Positions 22,133 through 32,738 of a stretch of DNA of 64,000 nt are shown here, piece after piece; within the stretch, counting starts at the first letter, position 1, and each line of letters begins with the position of its first letter. A program made the translations under genes and the position numbers. The DNA is from Fragilaria radians (taxonomy: Eukaryota; Bacillariophyta; Fragilariophyceae; Fragilariales; Fragilariaceae). Below the pieces are notes generated by a model, which saw only the letters and a list, made by a program, of their open reading frames with translations, was not told the origin of the DNA and searched no databases. The stretch spans positions 542,698-606,697 of the forward strand of contig CAAAJI010000007.1 in assembly GCA_900642245.1 (NCBI GenBank), in the 5' to 3' direction.

Positions 22133-23021
22133 TCAGCCAACCATTTTGCACTTTTCTACATCCTGATTCACAGAGTGTAACCTTCGGAGACTGCCTGCTG
22201 TTGGACATCTAGATAAGCATGGTGTATTCCTCGCCTCTAAATCTTGTTCTAATGTTGGAGTTAGTCCAAACGAAAATTGGCACTCAAATGTTTCATAATT
22301 CGGAGTCATTGTAAGGGGGAGTCCCATTTCTTCCAAGAAGAATGCTTCAGTTGGTAGCTTACAAGAGTTTATACACACAGAGACACAACCACTTTCCTCC
22401 AGAAAGCGACATCGTTGCACATGAAGCCCTTGCATCTTTCCAATCACGGCTCCATCAACTTCGACATCGTTGATTTCGCATTCACCCATCAACCAAGTTC
22501 CAGCTACCCGGGTGGCCCAAGCATTCATTCTGCTGCTGAAAGCAGGGAACGGTCTGGAGAATAATATGGCATACCATCCAGGCATCCACGATGGAAAACA
22601 TGACCCTGTGGATGGATAATATGCACTTAGTAAAGATGTGGATAGGGATCTAGTGTGTGGAAGCCAGCTCACGACACGTACGCAGAATTTCACGGGATAT
22701 TTGCTGTATCTGTACCTTGTCAGAATAGAAAGAGTTCAAATGTGCAGTAAGTTCTATAAGGGCTTTGTAGTCATCAAGCGGAAGTTTTGAATCGAAACCT
22801 ATCGCTTTTGCCATATTCGAGCGGAATATTTGAAGAAAAAGATTGTCGGATGTCTTCCCCAATGGACCATGCATATTTTCATAATCTGGTTTCGATTCAA
22901 GACTTGGTCCTTTCACCAAGTTCAATCCAGATGTCCATCTTGCTCCAACAGGAACGAATGGACTAAAGGCAGCTACCAAGGGTAAAAACAGATACAAAAG
23001 TAATTGTGTCATGCTGTACAT
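22133..23021 (-). CDS. DWARF27-like beta-carotene isomerase, plastid-targeted
   Basis: Two exons on the minus strand, 23021-22682 and 22605-22133, joined by a 76-nt GT-AG intron that restores the frame (ILR/SCFPSWMPGW). The product is about 270 residues; ATGs at 23051 and 23012 are alternative starts. N-terminus: a hydrophobic signal (MTQLLLYLFLPLVAA) then FSPF, a plastid-type cleavage region. The C-terminal half carries the D27 (DUF4033) signature: VQRCRFLEESGCVSVCINSC, KLPTEAFF, GLPLTMTPNYETFECQFSFG and a closing PCLSRCP, rich in conserved Cys. D27 enzymes isomerise all-trans/9-cis beta-carotene in plastids, the first strigolactone step in plants. In algae, D27-like proteins probably supply cis-carotenoids or apocarotenoids. 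Convergent with the RAD16-like gene. A TGACGT element lies at 23057-23062, immediately upstream. Confidence 0.82.
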
Positions 23022-23056
23022 TCTCCAAAACGAGATGATACTGTGCCTCAAAACTA

Positions 23057-23062
23057 TGACGT
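23057..23062 (+). promoter_or_regulatory. Possible bZIP/aureochrome-type TGACGT site
   Basis: TGACGT lies about 36 bases upstream of the assumed D27-like start. Stramenopile aureochromes and related bZIP factors bind TGACGT. A second copy (3563) is close upstream of the plastid metalloprotease. Chance occurrence cannot be excluded. Confidence 0.25.
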
Positions 23063-24386
23063 GATCAGTAACGTATGGGTGATATTGGGGGTAATCCGTG
23101 GGTAGAAAAAGAATGGAAAATATGTGCTACTGTGACGATCCAATTTTACATCAGATGTTTGGGGTCAAAAATCTGCATTCCATTCTCTGCTTACTTGCAC
23201 TTTTCACCCATTTCGCAAATTTGGGGTGCAAACACCCTCTATGTAACCATATCCGACAGTATCCGCCATGAACTGAGCTTTTCAAAGAGAAAAAATGTAT
23301 AGACTCTTCCAATTTGTTCTTGAATTCCTTTTATGGCTTTAAAAGGAGAAATTAATTGTTTTTTACTTACAAATTGATGATACTTAAAAGTCAATTTGAG
23401 TCAATTTGTAGTGGATGACTATTCACGGTCATGTCTTACGGATCTATCCCTATTTGGAAATCATTGTATTACTTTCAAATAACTAAGGCTTACTCATAGT
23501 AAGATAAACAGCTCGTCTGAGCTGCCCAATGATGGCAAACGTTAAAAAAATGTAGCTTCAGTATCCTATTAAGGGATATCGCCAGTTGACTCTGAATATC
23601 AATAAAGGAGTATTATCTTTGATCCAAAGATTCTGGCATGTCATCCCAAGCATTGCAATATTTCAGTATCGGACCTAGTCTACCGTTTCATGTAAGTAGT
23701 TTGATAGGATTTATTGCAAAATTAGTGGCTGAAGTGGCAGAAAGTTTCTTCAAAAGCAATTCAATATAAAGGAGTTTGTGACTTCGTTTCTGGCTCAGTC
23801 ACTCTTAATGACCATACGAGAAGTTGAATTGTTTATTGTTTGGTTCCCTTATGTGTGACTTAGTCAATAACTTTGCAAAAGGGGGGAGCAACCAATTTGT
23901 GAATCAATCTGTAGACGCCGCAAGAGTGACTGTTCTAAAGGCTTTTGTTTTCTCTGAAATGTGAAATATCTGTCAAAAAGAAATTGATGAATGAAGATTG
24001 TTGGTGGCTACATTTGAGTAAAGGAGACAAATGAATCCTGAAGTAGTGCATCAGATAGGCATCTAATTAACATCTGCTATCAACATCATTATCTTTTAGA
24101 CATTGAAGTATTCAGGATCCTTCCACTATGGAACTATTTCATTTTTTCCACAGCTTTGTCACTAACAAAATTAACAACGCTTGCCTAGCAAGCAAATATG
24201 CCAAATGCCATCAATGGGATATCGAAATTCAATCCCACAAGTCAATTTGAAATGGAATGGTGTTACACATATAGAAAGATGCTAAATCCCAGAAAAATTG
24301 CAAGAAGTAAGCTATAAGATATCTTTTTGCTGCAGGGATGACATTTGGACTAATAATACAAAACACGAAAACATGCTTCTTGAAGG
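23063..24386. other. Intergenic region between D27-like and EF-hand genes
   Basis: No gene-length frame. Contains a G-run at 23881-23887 and generic A+T-rich sequence, with nothing I can assign. Confidence 0.45.
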
Positions 24387-25070
24387 TCATTCATCCCAAA
24401 TCATTGTATCGACAATGTCATCTATCGAAGCCTCTCTTTTCTGTTCTACTTCCTCTTCATTGTCTGAAGATGCTTGACTGCCTAGATCACTGCGTTGGGA
24501 ATGGGGTTTTGCAAACAGAGCGCTAAATGGATTGAAACTTCTTCTCTCTTTTTCCTCCAGATGTTTCGACTGCATTGGTTGATTCGAGTTTCCGATGGAC
24601 CACTTAGTCGTAGAAAAGAGACCATAAAAGAAGCCACCCAGAGACTTTGACTTTGATTCTGGACCATCAGTAATTCTTTCCGATTCGCGTTTAGATAAAT
24701 GATCGGCCATAACAAAAGCCAAATCTACCATTCCAATATCGTTGTTATCTGCGTATATTTGTAGGAAATTGGTGAACTCTTTTCGATCTAATTCATGGTT
24801 TCCGTCACTGTCAAGTTCGTCGAATAGAGCGGATATACGTCTGGAGTCAAAATCAATGTTCAGTGCATCGCAACACATTTCAATACCGGCAAGCACTTCA
24901 TCGACATCAAGTGTCCCTGAATGATCTTCGTCCCAATCATTGAAAAACATAGACATAATATCTTTGCCTGTACATTCCTCGTCATTTTCAAATGAAGTCT
25001 GTTCGTAAATAGGGTCATTGTCAAAATCAAGATTAGATGACCCATTGTTTTTATTTGCAAGGCTCGACAT
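24387..25070 (-). CDS. EF-hand calcium-binding protein
   Basis: Encodes 227 residues with a pair of EF-hands in the N-terminal half. Loop 1 is DEDHSGTLDVDE (Asp47, Asp49, Ser51, Thr53, Glu58). Loop 2 is DSDGNHELDRKE (Asp87, Asp89, Asn91, Glu93, Glu98); its sixth position is His instead of Gly. Both loops keep the Glu at position 12, so calcium binding is likely. The C-terminal half is charged and Ser-rich (SKSKSLGGFFYGLFS, then HSQRSDLGSQASSDNEEEVEQ) and ends in an acidic helix. No signal peptide or membrane segment is seen, so it is probably a cytosolic calcium sensor. The paired-loop spacing resembles calmodulin-type sensors, but the remainder matches no family I know. Confidence 0.85.
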   Translation of the reverse strand: MSSLANKNNGSSNLDFDNDPIYEQTSFENDEECTGKDIMSMFFNDWDEDHSGTLDVDEVLAGIEMCCDALNIDFDSRRISALFDELDSDGNHELDRKEFTNFLQIYADNNDIGMVDLAFVMADHLSKRESERITDGPESKSKSLGGFFYGLFSTTKWSIGNSNQPMQSKHLEEKERRSFNPFSALFAKPHSQRSDLGSQASSDNEEEVEQKREASIDDIVDTMIWDE

Positions 25071-26802
25071 GCGTTCGACTAAGAGTAATCGTTATGAGAG
25101 CACACAAATCTTTACTTTTGGTCTGTCCTTCAATTCTGAGAATTGTTTCTAATAAATGTTTGACACATCTGAATTCCACCGACTGACGAGAATCATATTG
25201 GAAACCAGAATAAACAGTAACGTGTTAACTATGGTACATCTCGTCAGTTTAGACAACTCAGGAGAGACACTACCAGGGAAGGATGGAAAGATCTTAATGA
25301 AATTGAAGTACACCATAATTTAATTTCGAATTGTTATGATGTAGTGCAGCAAACATGCCAAGCTGGAATGCGGTAACAACAATATTGATTGGAAACGCGT
25401 AATCTCTAAAGCAAAGCTTTAATTAGGATATTAAAAGATAACTTAAATATCAATGAGCATCATGCTAAAAAGGCCAAAATAATGTTTAATGAAGGCAATA
25501 AAAAATGGTCACATCCCTGAAAATGGTGACCCTCAGAAGATAAAGAAAGGTTGCAATGAATTGGATTATTTCCTCATACTTATGCTTATAGCTCATTGAA
25601 TGGTGTGGTTGCAATGCTCTCAGCAGCTAATGTTGATAAATTGCTATGCATGTTTCATGCTGAAAGTTTTGCTATAGTTCCTGTTGGACATTTAGTGTAT
25701 TGGTCATTGTCCCGTGATACTATTCTACTTACCTATGAATATTGAATGCACAAACATTGGTGTTGTAAAGTTAATATCCAATGAATGTGCGATAATGTTG
25801 CCCATAGTAAATTCAACAGATTTTCGCAATCGTTAAAACCTGTAAGGAAAGAAAGGAATTTCTTGCTACCCAATCATGCTCTCTGTAGACAAATTGTACA
25901 GACCATGAGATACACTAGCATTGGAGTATAATGTAACCCCTGGTATTGGAGATATACCTTCATAAGGATATACTATCTATTTACACATCCACTCGCAAAC
26001 AGTAGTGTTAAGTGTTTATTTTTTTCACGTCATTCACCTTAAACTTTGGATGATACTACATAAACTTTTCATCAAACAACTTTAGTGCTGATTAATTATT
26101 GCTCATATGTAGAAAGTATGAGTAATACTTTCCAAGACCAACATCACAATTTTGGCAAGACTGTTATGATTCAGATTGTTTGAATCATGCTACTCTTTTA
26201 TTCATTTTAGATTTGTCAACAAAGATCCATATAGTTTTTACATTTGATTCTAATTTCACATTTTGCCTACTCATCCTATATAGAATCCATATGGAGTAGG
26301 GCATTGGAACTCATTTGAAATGTTATTGTCAGCCACCTGAGGATGACTGAGGCATTTCATTTTGGAGAACGGGACCTTGAGGTGTCATTGCCACAAAAAT
26401 TACAGAGAAAGCGAGTATGTTCGTTTCCAGTGTTAGTAAACTGATACTACGTATGTGAACTGCTCCGAACATCATTGTAAGAATTTTCCTTATGACATAC
26501 CATGCATACATACATACGTAAACATTACTATCGCATCCGAATTTGATTTGTTTTTTTTCCCGAATCTAATCTTGCTTGGCGTCAGTAAAACAGAAGGACA
26601 CTTAAGTTTTCCCACTCCTCAGCCTCAACAATCTAGCTCGTTTTCGGTGTTGTTGTGTGTATGTGAATTGGAGCTGTTCTGGGTTTCTGTTATTCATCAA
26701 GTTCATTACATAACATTGATTCCTGTCTCATTGAATTGGAAGTTTCATTGTGTGTGTGTGTTTTTCCCGCTTCTCCGTCTATCTCTTCACACAAACAAAA
26801 TT
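25071..26802. other. Intergenic region
   Basis: About 1.7 kb of A+T-rich sequence without domain-bearing frames. A plus frame opens at 26455 and merges in frame with the next gene, but its first 116 codons are low-quality and include a GT run (about 26750), so they are treated as 5' leader. Confidence 0.5.
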
Positions 26803-27336
26803 ATGGCATTTCCATTCCAGGGATGTAAGATCCTCTATGAGCGCCTACGGTTATCTCAATTTTTGATTTTATCATTATTGATACCATTGTCACAAATTCA
26901 ATTCGTTCATGGCTGGAGTGTCATTCAAAACACGGCGAGGACAGGAGGAACACGGAAAGCTATGAATCAACATGTAGGATTTCGAAAGAATGTTTGTTTT
27001 GTCCTTCGATATCATGATGATGATCAGAACCATCAACTTGAAATGATGGAACAGCAGCAGCAACAACAACGACATGTAGAAATCACTAACAATATTCTCA
27101 AGGCCTCTCGATCCTCTTTTCGTCATGTTGAAGGCGTAACAGACTCCCTCTTGTCAGACAATCCAGCAATCGCTCTCGGTATTTTCGTTGGTCTAGGTCT
27201 CATCGTTGCGTATATATCGGGCTTTGCTATTCTGGACGGTTACATGGATTCATCGAACCCATTGGAAAACGGTGTGGTGCCTTACTGGGATGAAGATTTA
27301 GTTTCCCCATCTCTGGAATCCATTGGAATTATTTGA
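26803..27336 (+). CDS. Small secreted or plastid membrane protein of unknown function
   Basis: From the ATG at 26803 (context AAAATTATGG) the product is 177 residues. It begins with a basic start and a long hydrophobic signal or anchor (LSQFLILSLLIPLSQIQFVHG). A basic region and a Gln-rich tract (MEQQQQQQRH, coded by CAG/CAA repeats at about 27051-27070) follow. A strong C-terminal transmembrane segment comes next (PAIALGIFVGLGLIVAYISGFAIL), then a conserved-looking tail (NPLENGVVPYWDED). The signal followed by a basic Ser/Thr/Arg-rich stretch is compatible with plastid import, but no Phe sits at the cleavage site. The open frame extends upstream to 26455. It converges with the RimP-like gene, with 115 bases between them. 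I recognise no family. Confidence 0.6.
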   Translation: MAFPFQGCKILYERLRLSQFLILSLLIPLSQIQFVHGWSVIQNTARTGGTRKAMNQHVGFRKNVCFVLRYHDDDQNHQLEMMEQQQQQQRHVEITNNILKASRSSFRHVEGVTDSLLSDNPAIALGIFVGLGLIVAYISGFAILDGYMDSSNPLENGVVPYWDEDLVSPSLESIGII

Positions 27337-27451
27337 CATTTTCATGCCTCATCTTATACATATATATATACTGTATACTTGAAAGTAACGTTTAGTAGTT
27401 TAAGTTCTAAGTCTCTTCGAATATTACTCCATACCTGTCATAACAGCAATT

Positions 27452-28660
27452 CTAGAATTCGTCATCGTCATCATTCTCGTCTTCCTCAAAGTCTCCTTGT
27501 GTATCACTATCCGTAGATGAAAGCCGAACAACTTTAACAAAATTAAGGGGGATGGTGACCATTCGTCCTTTTTTGTTTATGATGACATCCATGGAGTTTC
27601 GTTCCAGGAGCGTCCCTCGAAGGATACGGTTGGAATCCCAAGGATCTTGAGTTTCAACAATCACATCAAATCCGCGATAGGCGTCAAACTGACGCTGGGT
27701 TTCCAAAATACTATTTGAGATATCCGGAGATGTTGTTAGGATGACTTCATGACGAGATAATATTTGCAAATCCTCCTCGACTTGCTCTAGACCATCCAAG
27801 ATGGCTTTAGCGATTGTAGAAATTTTCAATGAATCTACCATGTAATTCTGAATGGAATCTTTTTCCTCTGGAGCACGTTCCAATTCTCCTAATTGCTCGT
27901 CCGTTAATCCTGCCATATCCTCTCTCGTTTCCCTATCAAGTGGCAATTTTTCCAACGAACGATCTATCTCCATTTCCATAGCGTATTCATCATCTTCCTC
28001 CATTTGGGTGATCCTTCCTTTATCCGCCTCATTTACGTCGGATGCACTTGTTGTCGTTCTTGTTGTCTCCACATCGTCTCTTTCCCACAAGTATTCTTCA
28101 TCCGTTTCCATGACAGTAATATCCTCTGGATTTGGATTGTCAGGATTGGCATATACGACAGGCCCAGGTGTAGCAAAAGCTATTTCTGGTCCTCCTTGAT
28201 AAGGTGGTACAGTCGACATATCCGAAGACAGATCCAACGAAATAATGACAGATGTCAAAAACCACGTCACATCAGTGACAGTCGCGCCAACATTAGCAGC
28301 ACTGAGTACGATTATACCCTCAGCTTGTTGACGCCAGGGTGCCTCAATAGGATCCTCACAACCCAATGTTTCACCTCGACGCCATGGTTGATACGGAATG
28401 GGATGATTGGATTCGTCGTATTCCAGACCATAAATATCGGCAGGATCAATTACTTCCGTGGCTTCTATTTCAGCAACTGGAGTGGGCCCGTCCATATCAA
28501 CGACCCTTGATGGATTACGAGCAAAAATCAACCATGGAGGTAGAGGATTCAGCTTGGAAGGATGGCAAATATGATTCATACTCTTCGTTGTCGGAGTTAC
28601 TATCACAAAAGAACTTGAAACATGTAGGATCAATGGTAGTAAGTATTTGAATGAATGCAT
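27452..28660 (-). CDS. RimP-like ribosome maturation protein, plastid-targeted
   Basis: Encodes 402 residues. The N-terminus is a signal peptide with Phe near cleavage (MHSFKYLLPLILHVSSS/FVIVTP), the diatom plastid pattern. The C-terminal part matches the RimP (DUF150) arrangement: LTTSPDISNSILETQRQFDAY (compare bacterial 'VSSPGLDRPL....F..F.G'), then FDVIVETQ...NRILRGTLLERNSMDVIINKKGRMVTIPLNFVKVVRL, the SH3-like barrel. The usual SSPGxDRPL is altered to TSPDISNSI. A long acidic insert (about residues 170-260) separates the N-terminal region from this core, and the tail is Asp/Glu-rich. RimP assists 30S subunit maturation in bacteria; here it should serve plastid ribosomes. Four 15-bp tandem repeats lie directly 5' of the start. 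Confidence is moderate because sequence similarity is visible mainly in the C-terminal domain. Confidence 0.65.
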   Translation of the reverse strand: MHSFKYLLPLILHVSSSFVIVTPTTKSMNHICHPSKLNPLPPWLIFARNPSRVVDMDGPTPVAEIEATEVIDPADIYGLEYDESNHPIPYQPWRRGETLGCEDPIEAPWRQQAEGIIVLSAANVGATVTDVTWFLTSVIISLDLSSDMSTVPPYQGGPEIAFATPGPVVYANPDNPNPEDITVMETDEEYLWERDDVETTRTTTSASDVNEADKGRITQMEEDDEYAMEMEIDRSLEKLPLDRETREDMAGLTDEQLGELERAPEEKDSIQNYMVDSLKISTIAKAILDGLEQVEEDLQILSRHEVILTTSPDISNSILETQRQFDAYRGFDVIVETQDPWDSNRILRGTLLERNSMDVIINKKGRMVTIPLNFVKVVRLSSTDSDTQGDFEEDENDDDDEF

Positions 28661-28722
28661 TGGATGGAAGCAAATTTGATGGAAGCTATTTGGATGGAAG
28701 TTAATTCGATAGAAGAGAACTC
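28661..28722. repeat. Four tandem 15-bp units just upstream of the RimP-like start
   Basis: GATGGAAG (last unit GATAGAAG) recurs at 28663, 28678, 28693 and 28708, a period of exactly 15 bases. The array touches the ATG at 28660 of the minus-strand gene, so it forms its 5' leader or proximal promoter, read there as CTTCCATC repeats. Confidence 0.8.
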
Positions 28723-29941
28723 AAATTTTGAACGGTAAAAATAATAATGAATGGATTGTCAGTGAGTAGAGACTGCACAGGCGGACGAATTGTTTGATGG
28801 GTGATGGATTTGGGGGGGGGGGAGAAGGGCTTCGTCAAAGGATTACTGTGAGAAAAAACAGTAAAGTATGAAAAACCTCCTCTGGACCTAGAAATGGTCC
28901 ATAGCGTTCTGATGGATGGGAAAGGGTGTTGGCATAGATGACAAGAGAATTGTATTTTGAAGCTACGGCAAATATACCATTATTTTTAGTCACAAAGCAG
29001 TGCTCCATTGCTCGCTTGCTAGTCATGGAATTATATTGACCTTGTTACCGAAAGCCTCATAAAAAGCTAAAGCGGTGCGAACTTGCTTATGTCAAAAACG
29101 ACAACTGAGGTCTAACACTCTTTTCCAGGATTTAGAGTTTCCGGTCCATGGAAGAGCTAATCTAAGTATTTCATTATGGATCTAGCGATAAAGTTATTGT
29201 GATCAACGATTGGGATTTGTCTGCAATGATTTATTTGAAAAACCAAAGGGCATTAGAGTTCTCTCATGAGATCATTTCCCAAAACATTTTTTTTCAGCTG
29301 CTATCCTTGTAAATGTCAACTTTGTAGCTTGGATGAAGAAGGAACAGGTGTCTGTGTACATTTTCCATAAAGAAATATATTCCAATACTTTGTGCCATTT
29401 CTGCTGTCAACCATAATGATGATTCTGTTGTTTTGTTGGATATTTGTGAGAGATTTTTGAATGAATACATATTTTTCTTTGTTATTAATGTTTAGTAGCG
29501 CCGTTTCCGAGCGCATAATGGTTTAAAACAGAACATTCATTTTGCATGTCGACCTACCACCGATAAATCTGATTTCAATTAGAATTTCCGATTAGCACAA
29601 ACGATGATGCTAGTCAGTTATCAGAGTTCATCAAGATGCCCGTTAAAACAACCATGAAACAAAAATTTCTTTTTTTCTCATAAACTTAGAGGTAATTGAA
29701 TTACCTATGTGTCATAAAGCTAAAAGAAGATCCTGAGTCTTGTCCCAATAGAAATCTGTCATGCCTATGCCTTGAATGATATAACCTGAATTTACTACAC
29801 AACATTTTTACTTGTCACTGGACAGGTACCATAAACAAGTTAATAGCCTTGTTGTTTGCCATTGGAAAGTATGCATGATAAATTCCAAATCAAGTGTAGC
29901 ATTTGAATTTTTAATGTTTCTTGCATTCTAAGGACTAACAC
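28723..29941. other. Intergenic region
   Basis: Contains a poly-G tract (about 28812-28821). No gene-length frame is seen. It ends at the left target-site duplication ACTAACAC (29934-29941) of the element that follows. Confidence 0.5.
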
Positions 29942-30338
29942 TAGGGAACGGCACTCTAGCTACAGTTCAATTTTACTGTAGCTGTAGCTGTAGCCTACAG
30001 CTACAGTAATGCTACACTAGGCTACAGTGAGAATCAAACACTTAATAGATATTGAACCCACACATTTATTATTAATTTTGAAGCTTAATTTGATTCTGGT
30101 TCAACCTCCTCCATAACCTCTTCTTCATCGTGATCGCTGGAAAAACAATTAATTTCTTTGTCGTTTACTTGTTGGAGAAAGTAATCAACTGAAGAAGACA
30201 CATTTACTGGAGCTGCTTGATTCATCTTAAAATTTGTGGTAAAAAAATTCGTTGTTTGGAGCCGCTGAAACGGCACTGTGGCTACAGCTGGTTTTTACTG
30301 TAGCTCTACTGTAGCTACAGCTACAGCGCAGTATCCTA
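29942..30338. mobile_element. Non-autonomous hAT-like element (397 bp) with 8-bp TSD
   Basis: The element is bounded by perfect 8-bp direct repeats ACTAACAC at 29934-29941 and 30339-30346. The termini are imperfect inverted repeats: left TAGGGAACGGCACT, right (reverse complement) TAGGATACTGCGCT. Both ends carry many copies of CTGTAGCT/AGCTACAG, which look like subterminal transposase-binding repeats. An 8-bp TSD and TAGGG-type ends fit the hAT superfamily. A 63-codon minus-strand frame inside (30085-30276) has an acidic end (DHDEEEVMEEVEPESN) like the tails of hAT transposases. It may be all that is left of the parent's coding region. Too small to encode a transposase, so it would depend on one supplied in trans. 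Confidence 0.8.
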
Positions 30339-30346
30339 ACTAACAC

Positions 30347-30635
30347 CAATTAATTGTAAGGATCTAGCATAGATATACCCATTGGCTTTATTGCTTTACA
30401 TGACATTGTTTCAACATTTGGTATGCTGATGCTAGTGGGATGTAGCCCTGTCACCTATTGAGTCAAGATTTAATTGGGATGTCATAAAGAACGCTATCAT
30501 AGCCCGCCACTTTGACCTTGCTGCTCGAACCTAACTTTTGTGATTTGAATAGGAAATGTCAATTCGCAAGAATATGAAGACATTTTCAATTTTTTTGTCT
30601 ATCATTACTTTGTTCTTTACAGAATAACCAGTTCT
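30347..30635. other. Spacer between hAT-like element and PPR gene
   Basis: A+T-rich; holds the 3' flank of the PPR gene. Nothing else seen. Confidence 0.4.
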
Positions 30636-32738
30636 TTATTCAGAATCATTTCTGGGATCATCTTTCCCCTTTGTCCGCGTTTTGAATACAGTTTGGATAT
30701 CTTTAAGTCGTGGTTGATTTGGTACCCCACGAGTCCAAGCCTTAGGCAAGCAATGTGTAGATGATATGCTTTCAGCCAATTCTCGAGAATTAAGTAATTC
30801 GGCCAAGAACTCGATGTCTGGACTGGCTGATTGAAGGCGCTGAATGACCAACGAACTTACGTGCCCATGTTCACAGGCGTCATCAAATACATTTTTAAGC
30901 AACTTCCGTCGATCTTCCGATGTCCGTTCGGTGTAACTCTCCACTACCTTCAGCATGACAGAGAAAACAAATGTATCAAGTTGTAAAGATAAGTTGTATG
31001 CATCAAAGAGCATTTCATCATAGGTAATCAAAGCAATTTGAAATGATTTGTTGGTAACACCTGCATTGTGGAATTCAAAAAATTTACTGTTCGCAGCTGC
31101 ATTCAATACGGATGTAAAAGCAACGACGTTGGGTTTCATTCTCAAGTCACCAGCAATATACTTTGTTATCATGGTTTCCAAAAGGCTTCGAGCTCTGAAT
31201 GTTTTGTCTGCACTAGAGTATCTTGACCAAGCTGTTATCAGTGAAGTGTAGGTTCTTGCGTCAGGCATTTCCGTTGCTTCAACCTCATTTTCTTCCGAGT
31301 ATCTGAGAACTTTTCTTAACATAGCTTCGGCCTTTAGCGCGTTAAAGCTCCGAGAGTACGCTTCCAGAAGCGTTTTCATGGTGATAAAATCAGGTTGCAT
31401 AACTTTTGACTTGCTCATATCGTCATAAATCTGTTCAGCGTAGGATCCTGATTCTGGTAAATTACTTTTTACCCAAACGTTTAAAACAGTGTTGAATGTT
31501 AACGCTAATTGACTGGACCAAGTAGATTCTAATTCCTCGGGGTTCATGCACTCTGAACCAAGACAAGGGCTAAATTCTTTGTGTCTTTTTAGTAGAGTCC
31601 GCGCTAGTCCTTCTGCTGCAAGAGCCAGTTTGAAACGGGATTCTAAAGACCTTTGCTGGCTTATTTCGGCTGCGAAACCAGAGAGAACAACATTAAAGCA
31701 AATAGAGTCAACGTTACTTACACTTTCGTTCACAATTTTCTGCAGCAACATCGCTGCTTGTAAGGCGGAACCCCTGTTCTTACTATTAATGATTGCTCTG
31801 AAAATCGAAGTGTATATTAAAGCATCAGGAGTAAAAATCTGAATATCATTTTTTGTGGGATCTTCAAGATTGTAAGGTTTGCCGAACTTTGCTTCATATT
31901 CTTTTTTCTCGTCTTCATGATACTCCATCATACGATCAAGAAGGAAAAGTGCTCTACTTGATGAATCAGGAGTTCCTGCATTGGCATAAGCATTAGCTAC
32001 ACTAGCGAAGGAGTCTCCATCTGGTTTCGTTGGCCATTTTCTGATACTATGATTTTCTATCATTTCTATTAACAATTCTTCCGCATCGTACGCCACATTG
32101 GGATCGTTCGTTGCCATTATAGCAATACCTCGGAGGATGATGTTATAAATTTCGGTTGTTGGCTGGCATGATTTGAGAGAATGAAGATGACATTTCTCAT
32201 TAGATTCCTCAAATTTCTCCACGTCGTACATGTATTCACTTATCAGCAGCGACAAAAGCTGTTTCATCTGGTCTAGGGACCCAGTGTCGATCAACTTTAG
32301 CCATCCATTCATCATGATTTTAAATGGCTCAATATTTATCATTGTGTTAGTTCTCGTTCGCTTCTCAAGTAATAAACGATTCAAGAGATCTTGAGCTAAT
32401 ATCATGCTCTCCTTGGATTTACTATTACTTGCATCTTTAAATAATTGATTCGCCTCAAAATAAAGATTGCTCTTGTGAAGACTACCTGGAGTTGCATTCA
32501 GAAACATATTCACCTTATCTCTGAAAGGTAAAGTTGAGCTGACCCAGAGACGCTTACGCCTGATATAGTCCGTATCATGTGTGCCAGAATCATCATACGA
32601 TATTCCATCATCAAAGCAAGAGGCGAAAAACCTATATTGCGGCAAATGATTGGGATGCAGAACGCCGGCGAACTGCTTAATGAATTGCGATTTTCTCCTT
32701 GTGGAGAAAGCAAATCGTGTCAATACGTTGTGGTACAT
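30636..32738 (-). CDS. Pentatricopeptide-repeat (PPR) protein, probably organellar
   Basis: An intronless 700-residue frame. The first 40 residues are basic and lack acidic residues (MYHNVLTRFAFSTRRKSQFIK...), as in mitochondrial presequences. There is no ER signal. The body is all-helical with PPR-type units, for example PDGDSFASVANAYANAG...RALFLLDRM, FNTVLNVWVKSNLPESGSYAEQIYDDM, PDFITMKTLLEAYSRSFNALKAEAMLRKVL, PDARTYTSLITAWSRYSSADKTFRARSLLETM and PNVVAFTSVLNAAANS. Units are irregular in length, as in many stramenopile PPR proteins. PPR proteins bind organellar RNA and affect its processing, stability or translation. The specific RNA cannot be predicted because the repeats are divergent. Mitochondrial location is inferred from the presequence only. 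Confidence 0.85.
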   Translation of the reverse strand: MYHNVLTRFAFSTRRKSQFIKQFAGVLHPNHLPQYRFFASCFDDGISYDDSGTHDTDYIRRKRLWVSSTLPFRDKVNMFLNATPGSLHKSNLYFEANQLFKDASNSKSKESMILAQDLLNRLLLEKRTRTNTMINIEPFKIMMNGWLKLIDTGSLDQMKQLLSLLISEYMYDVEKFEESNEKCHLHSLKSCQPTTEIYNIILRGIAIMATNDPNVAYDAEELLIEMIENHSIRKWPTKPDGDSFASVANAYANAGTPDSSSRALFLLDRMMEYHEDEKKEYEAKFGKPYNLEDPTKNDIQIFTPDALIYTSIFRAIINSKNRGSALQAAMLLQKIVNESVSNVDSICFNVVLSGFAAEISQQRSLESRFKLALAAEGLARTLLKRHKEFSPCLGSECMNPEELESTWSSQLALTFNTVLNVWVKSNLPESGSYAEQIYDDMSKSKVMQPDFITMKTLLEAYSRSFNALKAEAMLRKVLRYSEENEVEATEMPDARTYTSLITAWSRYSSADKTFRARSLLETMITKYIAGDLRMKPNVVAFTSVLNAAANSKFFEFHNAGVTNKSFQIALITYDEMLFDAYNLSLQLDTFVFSVMLKVVESYTERTSEDRRKLLKNVFDDACEHGHVSSLVIQRLQSASPDIEFLAELLNSRELAESISSTHCLPKAWTRGVPNQPRLKDIQTVFKTRTKGKDDPRNDSE

